64,000 bases of DNA from Thermosulfurimonas sp. F29 (GTDB lineage: Bacteria > Desulfobacterota > Thermodesulfobacteria > Thermodesulfobacteriales > Thermodesulfobacteriaceae), in contig NZ_JAIFYA010000002.1 in NCBI RefSeq assembly GCF_019688735.1, positions 673,681-737,680 on the forward strand, written 5' to 3'. The position numbers and the translations under genes were made by a program. How positions within the stretch are numbered: the stretch's first letter is position 1; each line of letters starts with the position of its first letter. A model generated the notes under the pieces. It saw only the letters and a list, made by a program, of their open reading frames with translations, did no database searches and was not told the DNA's origin. Positions 8,465 through 19,362 of the stretch are shown piece by piece.

Positions 8465-8996
8465 AAAAGTCCCGGAGGCGGAAGAGGCTCCTCAGGGGAA
8501 ACCCCCTTTCGGAAAGGGCCTCCGCCCCTCCCTCCTCCCGATCCACCAGGGCCACCACCGCCAGCACCTTGAGGCCAAACTCCTCGGCCCGCCCGCAGGC
8601 CTTGAGGGCCGACCCTCCGGTGGTCACCACATCCTCAAGGATGACCGCCCGCATACCCGGTCGCACATGCCCTTCAATGTACCTCTGCGTACCGTGGCCC
8701 TTGGGCTCCTTCCGTACGATAAAACCCTCCAGGGTATATCCCTCAAGTCCGGCCGCGAAGCACACCGCCGCCACCAGCGGGTCCGCCCCCAGGGTAAGAC
8801 CTCCCACGGCCTCGGGTTCAAACTCCCGCACCTCCTCCCAGAGGAGACGACCGAGGAGCGGCAGAGCTTCAGAAAAGAGGGTCACCCGTTTGCAATCCAG
8901 GTAGTGCCGGCTCACCCGCCCGGAGGCCAGGCGGAACCCCTCCTCCCTAAACAGATAGGCCCTTTCCTTAAGGAGCCTGAACAGTTTCTCCCTCAT
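8448..8996 (-). CDS. pyrE: Orotate phosphoribosyltransferase
   Basis: 182 aa, close to the usual length for bacterial PyrE. It joins orotate to PRPP to give OMP in pyrimidine synthesis. Seen: the PRPP-binding loop [14 protein letters not shown] at residues 118-131 with its paired acidic residues, the substrate loop region [15 protein letters not shown] near 95-110 with the catalytic Lys, and the family N-terminus with [13 protein letters not shown]. The start codon lies inside argB (29-bp overlap), so the two are probably translated together, argB first. The end overlaps the convergent secreted-protein gene by 17 bp. Confidence 0.93.
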   Translation of the reverse strand: MREKLFRLLKERAYLFREEGFRLASGRVSRHYLDCKRVTLFSEALPLLGRLLWEEVREFEPEAVGGLTLGADPLVAAVCFAAGLEGYTLEGFIVRKEPKGHGTQRYIEGHVRPGMRAVILEDVVTTGGSALKACGRAEEFGLKVLAVVALVDREEGGAEALSERGFPLRSLFRLRDFSNPAG

Positions 8997-9879
8997 CGCT
9001 TACGATCTCCGTGCCCACCCCGTGGTCGGTAAAGAGCTCGAGGAGCAGAGCGTGGGGAACCCGCCCGTCGATGATGTGAGCCTTCTTCACCCCGGCCGAA
9101 AGGGCCTTTTTGGCACTTTTCAGCTTGGGAATCATGCCCCCCCGGGCCACCTCTTCCTCAAGCAGGTCATCCACCTGGTTCAGCGTAAGACTTGAGAGGA
9201 GACGCCCCTGCCGGTCAAGGACTCCCTCCACATCGGTGAGGTAGATGACCTTTTCCGCCGAAAGAGACCCGGCCACCGCTCCGGCCACGAGATCGGCGTT
9301 TATGTTGTAGGCCTCCCCGTCCGGCCCCACTCCCACCGGGGCGATCACCGGAATGAAGTCCCTTTCCATGAGGGTAAAAAGGACCTCCGGGTTGACCCGT
9401 TTCACCTTCCCCACCCTGCCGATGTCGATGATCTCCGGGGGACGATCCTCCCCGGTGTAGCGATAAACCCGCATCTTTTCGGCCTCGATGAGGTCACCGT
9501 CACGGCCGGAAAGCCCCACCGCCCGGCCCCCGTGACGATTGATCAAACTCACGATGCTTTTGTTCACCGTGCCCACCAGGACCATCTCCACCACGCTCAT
9601 CGTCTCGGGATCGGTGACCCTCTGGCCTTCCACGAAGACCGGCTTGAGGCCCATCCTCTTCATGACCTCGCTTATCTGAGGGCCACCACCGTGAACGATG
9701 ACCGGACGAATCCCCACATACTTCATGAGAACGATGTCCTGAGCGAAGGCCTCCTTCAGGGCCGGATCCACCATGGCGTGGCCGCCGTACTTGACCACCA
9801 CCACCTTACCGTAAAAAAGACGAATGTAAGGCAGGGCCTCGACGAGAACGCGCGCGGTGTCCATTTGGAGATTCGCCAT
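8968..9879 (-). CDS. argB: Acetylglutamate kinase
   Basis: 303 aa. It phosphorylates N-acetylglutamate, the second step of arginine synthesis. Seen: the glycine-rich ATP loop KYGGHAM (residues 30-36), HGGGPQI (63-69) for substrate, the GLSGRDG segment and the [12 protein letters not shown] motif near 190 typical of the amino acid kinase fold. The N-terminal helix ending [10 protein letters not shown] resembles the one used for arginine feedback in hexameric enzymes, so arginine inhibition is possible (inference). The ATG at 9879 or the one five codons later could both serve; neither has a clear ribosome site. It is the first gene of an argB-pyrE pair and lies only 38 bp from the divergent symporter gene. 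Confidence 0.94.
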   Translation of the reverse strand: MANLQMDTARVLVEALPYIRLFYGKVVVVKYGGHAMVDPALKEAFAQDIVLMKYVGIRPVIVHGGGPQISEVMKRMGLKPVFVEGQRVTDPETMSVVEMVLVGTVNKSIVSLINRHGGRAVGLSGRDGDLIEAEKMRVYRYTGEDRPPEIIDIGRVGKVKRVNPEVLFTLMERDFIPVIAPVGVGPDGEAYNINADLVAGAVAGSLSAEKVIYLTDVEGVLDRQGRLLSSLTLNQVDDLLEEEVARGGMIPKLKSAKKALSAGVKKAHIIDGRVPHALLLELFTDHGVGTEIVSDEGETVQAP

Positions 9880-9917
9880 GCTTTGGGTATATATAGCAAA
9901 AAAGGGGAACCGTCAAA

Positions 9918-11102
9918 GTGGCCTTCCTGCGGCGCATCGAAAATCAGACCCTTATAGCCATCCTGCTTTCCGCACTCCTGGCCGCCGTCTTTCCCGCTCC
10001 CTTCCTCAAGACGGAGATCCTGGGACGCGTCTTTCTGCGGCTCCTCAAGATGGTGGTGGCTCCGTTGATCTTTACCTCGGTCTTCGTGAGCGTAGCACGC
10101 CTCCGGGATCTCCGCGTGATCGAGCGCCTCGGCCTGCGCACCCTCCTTTACTACCTGGGCACCACGGCCCTTTCGGTCCTCACCGGACTCCTTCTGGTAA
10201 ACCTCATAAAACCGGCGGCTCCCCTTAATTTCTCCGGAGTTCCCCACCTAAAAACCGTGTCCCTTGCGGATCTTCTCCTGGGTCTATTTCCGGAGAATCC
10301 TTTCCGGAGCCTCGCCCGCACCGAGGTGCTTCCTCTCATATTTTTTGCCCTGGTTCTCGCCGCGGCCTCCCTCAGGGCGGGAGAAAAGACGGAAAGTCTC
10401 CGGAACTTCCTCGAGGCCGCAAACGAAGCCCTCCTGGCCCTCACCCGGGGTGTGATCCGGCTCACCCCCGCGGGGGTCTTCTTCCTGGTGGGGGCTCTGG
10501 TGGCCCGGGAGGGACTAAGACCCCTCCTTTCCCTGGCGGAGTACGCGGGGACGGTGATTCTGGGGCTTACGATTCACGGATTCGTCACCCTGCCCCTCCT
10601 CCTTTCCCTGCTGGCCCGAACCCCTCCCTTTACCTATCTGGCCTCGGTGCGGGAGGCCCTGCTTCTGGCCTTTTCCACGGCCTCGAGTTCGGCCACCCTT
10701 CCGGTGACCCTGGAGGTGGCCGAGGAGAAGGCCTGCATCCGGCCGGAGGTGGCCGGTTTCGTGCTCCCCCTGGGCTCCACGGTGAACATGGACGGCACGG
10801 CGCTTTACGAGGCCGTGGCCGCCATGTTCATTGCTTACTCCTACGGCCTTTCCCTGAGCCTTTCCCAGCAGGTTCTGATCTTCCTTACCGCGGTGCTGGC
10901 CTCGGTGGGGGCGGCCGGCATCCCCAGCGCCGGCCTGGTCACCATGACCATGGTGCTCCAGTCGGTGGGGCTTCCGCTGGAGGGGATCGGACTGATCTTG
11001 GCGGTGGACCGTTTTCTGGATATGCTACGAACCAGCGTGAATGTCTGGGGGGATCTGGTGGGTGCCCGGATCGTTCAGCGCTGGCTTTACGGGGAGGGCT
11101 AG
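9918..11102 (+). CDS. Dicarboxylate/amino acid:cation symporter (DAACS family)
   Basis: 394 aa inner-membrane protein with about eight transmembrane helices and two re-entrant loops. Seen: hairpin motif SSSATLPVT near residue 255 and the sodium/substrate motif VNMDGTALYE near 290, both hallmarks of the GltP/GltPh/DctA fold. It would import glutamate, aspartate or C4-dicarboxylates with protons or sodium; the exact substrate cannot be read from the sequence. It starts with GTG, with only a weak GGGG upstream. It is followed at once by the RNA ligase partner gene, whose probable start is two bases past this stop, so the two are likely coupled. The leader to argB is unusually short, so the promoters must overlap. 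Confidence 0.9.
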   Translation: MAFLRRIENQTLIAILLSALLAAVFPAPFLKTEILGRVFLRLLKMVVAPLIFTSVFVSVARLRDLRVIERLGLRTLLYYLGTTALSVLTGLLLVNLIKPAAPLNFSGVPHLKTVSLADLLLGLFPENPFRSLARTEVLPLIFFALVLAAASLRAGEKTESLRNFLEAANEALLALTRGVIRLTPAGVFFLVGALVAREGLRPLLSLAEYAGTVILGLTIHGFVTLPLLLSLLARTPPFTYLASVREALLLAFSTASSSATLPVTLEVAEEKACIRPEVAGFVLPLGSTVNMDGTALYEAVAAMFIAYSYGLSLSLSQQVLIFLTAVLASVGAAGIPSAGLVTMTMVLQSVGLPLEGIGLILAVDRFLDMLRTSVNVWGDLVGARIVQRWLYGEG

Positions 11103-11104
11103 AG

Positions 11105-11695
11105 ATTACCACTTTCGAAAAGGAACGCCTTATCCCGGACACCAGCATTTTCACCAACCCGGATGTTTATCGGCAGTTCGGGGAAAGCCCCGCCGAGGCC
11201 TTCCGGCGATTTCTGGAACTGGCCGCGGAGGCGGAGGGGCTCGCCGTTTACATGCCCTCCTCCACCTACGAGGAACTCAAAAAGATGGTCAAGGATCTGC
11301 GCATCCCTCCCCGGGCCCGGGCCATCTTCAAGGTAAAGTCCCCCCGGAAATACGAGCTTCAGATCCCGGCCTTTCTTCTTTACGAGTTCATTGAGGATCT
11401 GCGCAAACGCATAAACAAGGGGCTCCGGGTGGCTGAGGAGGCGGTGCGCCTCTCCTCGGCGAAAAAACCGGGGGAGGTCATCAACATTCTACGGCGCAAA
11501 TACCGGGAGGCCCTTCGAGAGGGGATCGTGGACAGTCGCGAGGACCTGGAGCTGATCCTCCTCGCTCTCGAGCTTGACGGAATCGTTCTTTCCGCGGACC
11601 GGGGGGTCCTCCTCATGGCGGACAAGCTGGGGATCCGGTATGTGCCCCCCGCGGAGGTCCGGGAAACCCTCGAGGGTTTTCGCTATCTAGGTTAA
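11105..11695 (+). CDS. RNA ligase partner protein, probable ATT start
   Basis: About 196 aa if read from ATT at 11105. The family (RNA ligase partner, PIN-like) is usually about 200-220 aa and is found in thermophiles and archaea next to an ATP-dependent RNA ligase. Seen: the expected N-terminal motif LIPDTSIFTNPDVYRQFG, then PAEAFRRFLELAAEAEG, PSSTYEELKKMV and a C-terminal half ending LSADRGVLLMADKLGIRYV. The conserved N-terminus lies upstream of the first ATG (11252), and no ATG, GTG or TTG occurs in frame before it. GGGGAGG at 11091-11097 sits seven bases before the ATT, and the upstream stop ends two bases before it. ATT starts are rare (infC is the known case), so this call is inference. 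No RNA ligase gene is in the window. The 3' end overlaps the convergent KamA-like gene by 9 bp. Confidence 0.75.
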   Translation: MTTFEKERLIPDTSIFTNPDVYRQFGESPAEAFRRFLELAAEAEGLAVYMPSSTYEELKKMVKDLRIPPRARAIFKVKSPRKYELQIPAFLLYEFIEDLRKRINKGLRVAEEAVRLSSAKKPGEVINILRRKYREALREGIVDSREDLELILLALELDGIVLSADRGVLLMADKLGIRYVPPAEVRETLEGFRYLG

Positions 11696-12814
11696 GGGTT
11701 CCTCGAAGAGGGGGACTTCCTCTATCGGTTCGGCGTAATCGTCGAGCCAGTAGGCCCCGGGGTTGCGGCGATAGATCAGCACCTTTCCGGTGTCCTGCTC
11801 TCGGGCCGCTCGATGGAACTTAAAGACGATGTTTTCCCGGGTAAGGGCCACGATTTCCAGTTTTCCCATGGCATGGGACATCACGAAACGCACCCGCTTG
11901 GCAATTCCGGAGACCCGTCCCCGGGCGGCCTCAAAGATGCGGTAGCCCCTCTCCACGGGCACCGCATAGGGCTTGTTCCCCAGGGTGGGACGACACTGAA
12001 ACACATAGTAGGGGGCCACTCCCAGGCCGGCCAGCTTCCGGAAGAGTTCGGCGAGAATCGCGGGGTCGTCGTTTACGCCGGCGATGAGGGGACACTGATT
12101 GAGGAGCTGCACCCCGGCCCTGAGCAGAAGCTCGCAGGCCCTCTCGGCCTCCGGAGTAACCTCCCGGGGATGGTCGAAGTGGGTGATAAGGTAGATGCGC
12201 TTTCCCGGACGGCTGTAAGTCCTGAGCAGTTCCAGAAGTTCCGGATCGTTGAGGATGCGCTCCGGCCAGTAGGAGAGAATGCGGCTCCCCAGACGGATGT
12301 AACGCACATGGGGCACCCTGCGCACGGCCTCGATGAGTTCTCTGAGTCGGGGGGTGGACAGCATGAGGGCGTCCCCTCCGGAGAAGATGACATTGGTGAC
12401 CTCGGGATGTCTTTCGAGATACCGCACCAGCCCGTCCAGGTCACGAAGGCGTTCCTCCCGGCGCTCCGGGGTCTCCAGAAAAAGTCTCTTGCGGAAACAG
12501 TAACGGCACAATCCGGCGCAACGGTTGGAGGCCAGGACCAGAACCGTGGAGTCGTACTTGTGCTGCACACCCTCCATCACCGTATAACTCCCCTCGCTGG
12601 AGGGATCGATCCTCCCCCAGACCTCAAGCTCCCCCTCGTCCGGGACCACCACCCGGCGGAGAGGATCGGCGGGGTCGTTAAAGTTAATGAGTCTCAAGTA
12701 ATAAGACGAACAAAAAAACGGAAAGCGGTCCGCCACTTTTTGAAGCCGGGCCCGCTCCTCGGTCGAAAGAGGAAGTTCCGAGAGGTCTCTCACAAACTGC
12801 ACCTTATGGGGCAT
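11687..12814 (-). CDS. KamA-family radical SAM protein (lysine 2,3-aminomutase-like)
   Basis: 375 aa. Seen: the radical SAM cysteine motif in CAGLCRYCF (CX3CX2C), the SAM-contacting FSGGDAL, and SHAMGK near residue 318, where KamA proteins keep the Lys that binds pyridoxal phosphate. This supports a PLP- and SAM-dependent 1,2-amino shift. It could be lysine 2,3-aminomutase, used for beta-lysine synthesis (a compatible solute or EF-P modification), or a related mutase. The length falls between EpmB (about 340) and clostridial KamA (about 416). No partner acetyltransferase or efp is visible nearby. The start is supported by GGAGGTGAT, and a good promoter lies about 65 bp upstream. Confidence 0.82.
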   Translation of the reverse strand: MPHKVQFVRDLSELPLSTEERARLQKVADRFPFFCSSYYLRLINFNDPADPLRRVVVPDEGELEVWGRIDPSSEGSYTVMEGVQHKYDSTVLVLASNRCAGLCRYCFRKRLFLETPERREERLRDLDGLVRYLERHPEVTNVIFSGGDALMLSTPRLRELIEAVRRVPHVRYIRLGSRILSYWPERILNDPELLELLRTYSRPGKRIYLITHFDHPREVTPEAERACELLLRAGVQLLNQCPLIAGVNDDPAILAELFRKLAGLGVAPYYVFQCRPTLGNKPYAVPVERGYRIFEAARGRVSGIAKRVRFVMSHAMGKLEIVALTRENIVFKFHRAAREQDTGKVLIYRRNPGAYWLDDYAEPIEEVPLFEEPLT

Positions 12815-12879
12815 GACCTATCACCTCCTTCCGAGCACCACGAACGGCGGATTTGACGGGATACGGGCGGTCTAAAACC

Positions 12880-12907
12880 AGAATAACGGATAAGCCTTGC
12901 GTGTCAA
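12880..12907 (-). promoter_or_regulatory. Predicted sigma-70 promoter of the KamA-like gene
   Basis: On the minus strand: TTGACA (complement of 12902-12907), a 16-nt spacer and TATTCT (complement of 12880-12885). The -35 lies within an 8-bp perfect inverted repeat AAGCCTTG/CAAGGCTT (12892-12899 and 12905-12912), which could be an operator or a hairpin after lptE. Confidence 0.55.
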
Positions 12908-12949
12908 GGCTTCAAAAGGGGAAAAAGGAGGGCTACAATTTTGAAAAAA

Positions 12950-13465
12950 TCAAAAAGAAGCCGTAATCTGGTGATAGATTATATCCGCAAGGTCCTCCGC
13001 TAGTTTACGCAGGGCCGCCTCCCGACCGGGATCGAGTACCCCGGAGGTCGTGCCCTCCACGGGATAGTTTTCGTAACGGGACAGGTGTGCGTTGCGCCAC
13101 ACCAGACGCCCCCCGCGGGTGCGCAGGCGCGCCACCACCCTTATGGAAACCCTCCGTTCCAGGGTCTCGGTGTAAACATTGTAGGCCACTCCGCCGATGG
13201 CGATACTCTTCACCTCCCCGGAAAGCACCAGGTCCGCCTTTTCCGGTGAGTCCACCAGGCGAAGAAACGAACTCCGGGCCAGCCTCCTCCTCAGGGCTTC
13301 GGCCAGCCACACCCCGGCCCGCGTCTCCGAGGTCCGGTTGCGAAAGATCGCCACATAGACGGTGCGCCAGTCCGGAGAAAATCCCGGGGGTCTTTCCCGG
13401 AAGCGATATCCGCAGGCCCCCAGGAAGATCAGAAAAAGGCCCAACCAGACTCTAACCGGCCACAA
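12950..13465 (-). CDS. lptE: LptE-like LPS-assembly lipoprotein
   Basis: 171 aa. LptE plugs the LptD barrel and helps to place lipopolysaccharide in the outer membrane. Seen: a lipoprotein signal peptide with lipobox LGAC (Cys near residue 18), then GYRF as in LptE proteins, followed by a core of alternating strands and helices ([30 protein letters not shown]) and a C-terminal helix. LptE is poorly conserved, so the strongest support is context: it directly follows leuS, the same order as leuS-lptE in enterobacteria. The start is TTG, overlapping the leuS end by 14 bp, so translational coupling is likely. The presence of lptE indicates an outer membrane with LPS. Confidence 0.78.
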   Translation of the reverse strand: MWPVRVWLGLFLIFLGACGYRFRERPPGFSPDWRTVYVAIFRNRTSETRAGVWLAEALRRRLARSSFLRLVDSPEKADLVLSGEVKSIAIGGVAYNVYTETLERRVSIRVVARLRTRGGRLVWRNAHLSRYENYPVEGTTSGVLDPGREAALRKLAEDLADIIYHQITASF

Positions 13466-16040
13466 AGTTGATGAGCCTCCCGGGCACGAAGATTACCTTG
13501 CGGATGTTTTTCCCCTCCAGGTGTCGTTTCACCCGGGGCGAGGAAAGGGCCGCCTCCCGCACCTCCTCCTCGGAGACCCCGGCGGGAAGTCGCAGGTTGT
13601 CCCGGACCTTCCCGTTCACCTGAACCACGATGGTGATCTCCTCCTCCCGGGCCGCCTCCTCGTCGAACTCCGGCCAGGAAGCCTCGGAGACCAGACCCTC
13701 CTCCCCCAGGGCCTCCCAGAGCTCCTCGCAGAGGTGGGGCGTCATGGGAGCCAGTAGCAGTACCACCGTCCGCAGGGTCTCCTTGAGAACGGGCGGAAAA
13801 GCGGGGTCATCGGGGGAGACCTCCTTCAGGGTGTCCTCGAGGAAGTTCACCAGCTCCATCACCGCGGCGATAGCGGTGTTAAAGTGGAGACGCTCCTCGA
13901 GGTCCTGCGTTACCTTACGGATGGTTTGATGGGTCTTACGGCGGAGGGCCCGAAGTGCGGGCGAAAGATCGCGCCCGTCCCCGGCATAGGCCTTTACCCC
14001 TTTAAGTTCTCCGGCCCGGTCCGTCACCAGCGCGTAGAGCCTTTTCAGGAATCGATAAGCTCCCTCTATCCCGCGGTCGCTCCACTCGAGGTCCTTTTCC
14101 GGCGGAGCGGCAAAGAGCATGAAAAGCCGCACCGTGTCGGCCCCGTAACGGCGGACCATCTCGTCAGGGTCCACCACATTGCACTTGCTCTTGGACATCT
14201 TCTCCGGGCGCCCTACCCTAACCCTCTCCCCGCAACCCTCCCGCAAACAGGTCCCCTCCTCCGAAACCTCCTCCGGATAGAGCCAGCCGTGACGGGGACA
14301 CCGGTAGGGTTCCTTTATGACCATGCCCTGGGTAAGAAGCCTCTCAAAGGGCTCGTCAAAGTCCACATATCCCAGATCCCGGAGCACCCGGGTAAAGAAG
14401 CGGGCGTAAAGGAGGTGAAGGATGGCGTGTTCTATGCCCCCGATGTACTGATCCACCGGAAGCCAGTAATGGACTTTTTCCCGGTCGAGAGGATCCCGGG
14501 ATTCCGGACAGGCGAACCGGGCAAAGTACCAGGAGGACTCAACAAAGGTGTCGAAGGTGTCAGTTTCACGGCGAGCCGGCCCTCCACATCGGGGGCACGA
14601 AGTCTGGACGAAACTTTCGAGCTTGGGAAGCGGGGAGCGACCGGCTTCGTCGAGCTGGGCGTTTAAGGGAAGTTTTACTGGAAGGTTCTCCGGCTTCTCC
14701 GGAACGATCCCGCACCGATCACAGTAAACCACGGGGATGGGACAGCCCCAGTAGCGCTGCCGGCTCACCCCCCAGTCCCGCAAACGGTAGGTCACCCGCC
14801 GACGCCCCACCCCTTTTTCCTCAAGATGCTCCACCACTCGACGCTTCCCCTCCTCGCTGGAAAGCCCCGTAAAGGGACCGGAATTCACCATAACGCCCGG
14901 AGCCTCGTAGGCCTCCTCCATGGTGGCTGGATCCAGCTCACCGTCCGGAGGGTTGATCACCACCTTTACGGGAAGACCGTACCTGCGGGCGAACTCGAAG
15001 TCCCTCTGATCGTGAGCCGGCACGGCCATCACCGCCCCGGTCCCGTATTCCATGAGCACGAAGTTGGCCGCGTAGATGGGGACCCTCTCACCGGTCAGGG
15101 GATGCAGGGCGTAGGCCCGGAGGAAAAGCCCCTCCTTCTCCGCCACCCCTTCCTCGATCTCGCGGCGCGCCCGTCGGGCCCGTTCACGGAGCTCGGAAAG
15201 TTCACGGGAAAGCCCGGCCCTTTCGGCCAGGCGCTCGGCCAGGGGATGTTCCGGGGAAAGCGAAACAAAAGTCACCCCGAAGAGGGTGTCCGGACGGGTG
15301 GTGAAGACGGTAATCTTTTCCGAAAGTCCCTCCACGGGAAAGTCTATTTCGGCCCCCTCGCTCTTCCCGATCCAGTTGCGCTGCATGGTGAGGACCTTCT
15401 CGGGCCACTTACCCCGCAGCCTCTCAAGACCCGAAAGAAGCTCCTCGGCGTAAGCGGTGATCCGGAAGAACCAGCCCTCCATCTCCCGCTGGGTGACCTC
15501 CGTGCCGCAACGCCAGCAGGCCCCGTCCTCCACCTGTTCGTTGGCCAGCACCGTGTGACAGCTCGGACACCAGTTCACCAGGGTCTTCTTCCGATAGGCC
15601 AGCCCCCGCTCGAGCATCTGGATGAAAAAGAGCTGCTCGTGCCGGTAGTACTCGTGGTCGCAGGTGGCGAATTCCCGGGTCCAGTCGTAGCTGAACCCCA
15701 GACGGCGGAGCTGACGGCGCATGTAGTCTATGTTGTCGTAAGTCCAGTCCGCGGGGTGCACTCCGTGCCGGAGGGCGGCGTTTTCCGCGGGCAACCCGAA
15801 GGCATCCCAGCCCATGGGATGAAGCACATTGAAGCCCCGCATCTTCCGGTACCGGGCGACGACATCCCCGATGGTGTAATTGCGCACATGCCCCATGTGG
15901 ATGCGTCCCGAGGGATAGGGAAACATTTCAAGCACATAATACTTGGGGCGCCCCGGGTCCACCTCGGTGCGAAAAATCCCCTTCTCCTCCCAGATCCTCT
16001 GCCACTTTTCCTCGATCTCCTGCGGACGCCAGTCCGCCAT
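13452..16040 (-). CDS. leuS: Leucine-tRNA ligase
   Basis: 862 aa, normal for bacterial LeuRS. It charges tRNA-Leu and edits mischarged products. Seen: class I HIGH motif in [14 protein letters not shown] (about residues 42-55), a zinc-type CPSCHTV...CWRCG insertion (about 155-180), the CP1 editing domain (about 220-420) with the TTRPDTLFG and AVPAHDQRD motifs, KMSKS near 613, an anticodon-binding domain, and the C-terminal domain ending [14 protein letters not shown]. The start is backed by AGGAGGG. It is preceded by icd (10-bp gap) and followed by lptE (overlap), so the three form one operon. Confidence 0.97.
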   Translation of the reverse strand: MADWRPQEIEEKWQRIWEEKGIFRTEVDPGRPKYYVLEMFPYPSGRIHMGHVRNYTIGDVVARYRKMRGFNVLHPMGWDAFGLPAENAALRHGVHPADWTYDNIDYMRRQLRRLGFSYDWTREFATCDHEYYRHEQLFFIQMLERGLAYRKKTLVNWCPSCHTVLANEQVEDGACWRCGTEVTQREMEGWFFRITAYAEELLSGLERLRGKWPEKVLTMQRNWIGKSEGAEIDFPVEGLSEKITVFTTRPDTLFGVTFVSLSPEHPLAERLAERAGLSRELSELRERARRARREIEEGVAEKEGLFLRAYALHPLTGERVPIYAANFVLMEYGTGAVMAVPAHDQRDFEFARRYGLPVKVVINPPDGELDPATMEEAYEAPGVMVNSGPFTGLSSEEGKRRVVEHLEEKGVGRRRVTYRLRDWGVSRQRYWGCPIPVVYCDRCGIVPEKPENLPVKLPLNAQLDEAGRSPLPKLESFVQTSCPRCGGPARRETDTFDTFVESSWYFARFACPESRDPLDREKVHYWLPVDQYIGGIEHAILHLLYARFFTRVLRDLGYVDFDEPFERLLTQGMVIKEPYRCPRHGWLYPEEVSEEGTCLREGCGERVRVGRPEKMSKSKCNVVDPDEMVRRYGADTVRLFMLFAAPPEKDLEWSDRGIEGAYRFLKRLYALVTDRAGELKGVKAYAGDGRDLSPALRALRRKTHQTIRKVTQDLEERLHFNTAIAAVMELVNFLEDTLKEVSPDDPAFPPVLKETLRTVVLLLAPMTPHLCEELWEALGEEGLVSEASWPEFDEEAAREEEITIVVQVNGKVRDNLRLPAGVSEEEVREAALSSPRVKRHLEGKNIRKVIFVPGRLINFVAG

Positions 16041-16050
16041 TCCGGCCCTC

Positions 16051-17274
<1,224 letters not shown>

Positions 17275-17371
17275 GAAAGCCTCCTTCCCGAAAGTTTTAG
17301 GCCTTTCCTACCCCAAAAAGGGGATCTTCACAACCCTTTACCTCTCCTCCCCCCGGCGCTAAATTGAGACG

Positions 17372-18043
17372 ATGAGAGATTTTATTCGACTTCTGCGTTC
17401 CTATCTAGAGTACTTTGAGCTTCTGGGGGTGGAGTCCGTGCCGGCCTGGCCGGAGGTAAAGTCCTTTCTGGATCTGGATCCCCTGGTGCCGGAGACCCTG
17501 GAGGATCTGGTCAGGGAGATCCGGAGTTGTCGAAAGTGCGGGCTCTCCCGCACCCGAACTCAGCCGGTGCCCGGGGAGGGCCCTTCGCCCTCCTCCGTGA
17601 TGCTGGTGGGCGAGGCCCCGGGACGGGAGGAAGACCTGGAGGGACGCCCCTTCGTGGGAGCCGCGGGGAAGTTGCTGGACAGGATGCTTGCGGCCGTCGG
17701 GCTGAAACGCTCCGAAATCTACATCACCAATGTGGTCAAGTGCCGTCCCCCGGGCAACCGCACCCCGGAGAGGGAAGAGTTGGAGGCCTGCCGTCCCTAC
17801 CTGGCCCGGCAAATACGGCTGGTGAAACCCCGGGCTATCCTGGCCCTGGGGGCGGTGGCCGCCCGGAGCCTGTTACTCACCGAAGAACCCCTCTCCCGAA
17901 TCAGGGGGAAGGTGCATCACCTGGAGGGTATCCCGGTGGTGCCCACCTATCACCCGGCCTATCTCCTGCGCAACCCCGCGGCCAAGAGGGCGGCCTGGGA
18001 GGACCTTCAGCTCTTTCAGGGTCTTATCCGGGAGGGGAAATGA
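17372..18043 (+). CDS. Uracil-DNA glycosylase, family 4 (iron-sulfur)
   Basis: 223 aa. It removes uracil arising from cytosine deamination, a frequent lesion at high temperature. Seen: the four iron-sulfur cysteines C53, C56, C124 and C140 (RSCRKCG, VVKCRPPGNR, LEACRPYL), the active-site motif GEAPGREED near 80-88, and YHPAYLLR near 193-200, which supplies the second catalytic loop. The N-terminal 45 residues before the first cysteine pair are longer than in the smallest members but common. The stop overlaps the start of nfeD by 4 bp (ATGA), so the two are one operon, although no functional link is known. Confidence 0.93.
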   Translation: MRDFIRLLRSYLEYFELLGVESVPAWPEVKSFLDLDPLVPETLEDLVREIRSCRKCGLSRTRTQPVPGEGPSPSSVMLVGEAPGREEDLEGRPFVGAAGKLLDRMLAAVGLKRSEIYITNVVKCRPPGNRTPEREELEACRPYLARQIRLVKPRAILALGAVAARSLLLTEEPLSRIRGKVHHLEGIPVVPTYHPAYLLRNPAAKRAAWEDLQLFQGLIREGK

Positions 18044-19362
18044 AAGGGCTGGCTTTCGCGCTGCTCCTGTTTCTCCTTCCGGGGTTCCGGGTTTCCGGGG
18101 CCACCGAAGCCCCCGTCCTCCTGGTAAAGCTTGACGACGCCATCACCCCGGTGTCCGCGGACTTCCTGATCTCCAGTCTCGGGGAGGCCCGGAGGCGGGG
18201 CTGTCAGGCGGTTATCTGGGAGATAGATACCCCCGGGGGCCTGGTGGAGTCCACCCGTCGGATCGTGAAGGCCGTGCTGGCCTCACCGGTGCCGGTGGTG
18301 GTCTATGTGGCCCCTCCGGGAGCCCGCGCCGCCTCGGCCGGAACCTTCCTGGTGTTAGCCGCCCATGTGGCGGCCATGGCCCCGGGCACCCACCTGGGGG
18401 CCGCCCACCCCGTTACCCTCACGGGGCAGAAGATGGACCGGAAAACCCTCAAAAAGATCGAAAACGATCTCTCGGCGTGGGCAAGAAGCCTGGCCCGACT
18501 CCGGGGACGCAACCAGGAGTTCGCCGCAAAAGCGGTGACCGAAAGCGAAACCCTCATCGCCGAAGAAGCCCTCAGGAAGGGGGTGGTGGACCTCCTGGCC
18601 CGGGATCTCGCGGAACTGCTTCAGAAACTCAACGGCCGCAGGGTGGTGCTTCAGGAAAAGACCGTGATCCTCAAAACCCGCGGAGCCCCCATCATCACCT
18701 TCCGGGAAGGGCTCAAGACTAGGGTTCTCAAGTGGCTGGCCCACCCCCAGGTGGCCTACTTTCTCCTCATGCTGGGCCTTGCCGGACTCTACTTTGAGCT
18801 CTCCCACCCGGGGGCCATCCTGCCGGGGGTGCTGGGAGGTCTTTCCCTGATCCTGGCACTCTTCGCTCTTCAGATCCTTCCGGTGAATTACGCCGGTCTC
18901 CTTCTGATCCTCTTTTCCGTAGTGCTCTACTTTCTGGAGATAAAGGTCACCAGTTACGGACTTCTGGCTCTCACGGGCACCGTCTGTCTTTTCCTGGGCT
19001 CCCTCATGCTCTTCGGAAGAGGACCTGAGGGACTCAGGGTCCCCTATTCCACCCTGCTTCCCGTTACCGGGATCATAACCCTGTTCTTCCTGGTGGTTAC
19101 CTGGCTTGCGGCGCGGGCCCTGAGGCGCCCCCCGGTATCCGGAAAGGAGGGACTCCTGGGTCTGGAGGGTCGCACCATCACGGAGGTGGGCCCCTCCGGG
19201 GGCCAGATCTTCGTTTCCGGAGAGATCTGGGAGGCCTCCGCGGAAACCGTTATCCCTCCGGGGACCCCGGTAAAGGTACTCGGCCAGAAGGGTCTGCACC
19301 TGCGGGTAGCCCCTCTACCACACGAATCGGCGCAGAGAGGAGAGGTCCGGAGGACTGGATAG
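18040..19362 (+). CDS. NfeD family membrane serine protease
   Basis: 440 aa. The start at 18040 overlaps the previous stop (ATGA) and gives a clean signal peptide (to about residue 20). Seen: a ClpP-like periplasmic protease domain (about 24-220) with IDTPGG and catalytic Ser99 in ARAASAGTF; Lys138 or Lys139 is the likely base by comparison with archaeal 1510-N. Then follow four to five membrane helices (about 238-360) and a C-terminal OB-fold NfeD domain (about 380-430). Such proteins cut stomatin-type membrane proteins. The usual stomatin/SPFH partner gene is not beside it. The last 48 bp overlap the convergent PhnD-like gene. Confidence 0.9.
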   Translation: MKGLAFALLLFLLPGFRVSGATEAPVLLVKLDDAITPVSADFLISSLGEARRRGCQAVIWEIDTPGGLVESTRRIVKAVLASPVPVVVYVAPPGARAASAGTFLVLAAHVAAMAPGTHLGAAHPVTLTGQKMDRKTLKKIENDLSAWARSLARLRGRNQEFAAKAVTESETLIAEEALRKGVVDLLARDLAELLQKLNGRRVVLQEKTVILKTRGAPIITFREGLKTRVLKWLAHPQVAYFLLMLGLAGLYFELSHPGAILPGVLGGLSLILALFALQILPVNYAGLLLILFSVVLYFLEIKVTSYGLLALTGTVCLFLGSLMLFGRGPEGLRVPYSTLLPVTGIITLFFLVVTWLAARALRRPPVSGKEGLLGLEGRTITEVGPSGGQIFVSGEIWEASAETVIPPGTPVKVLGQKGLHLRVAPLPHESAQRGEVRRTG

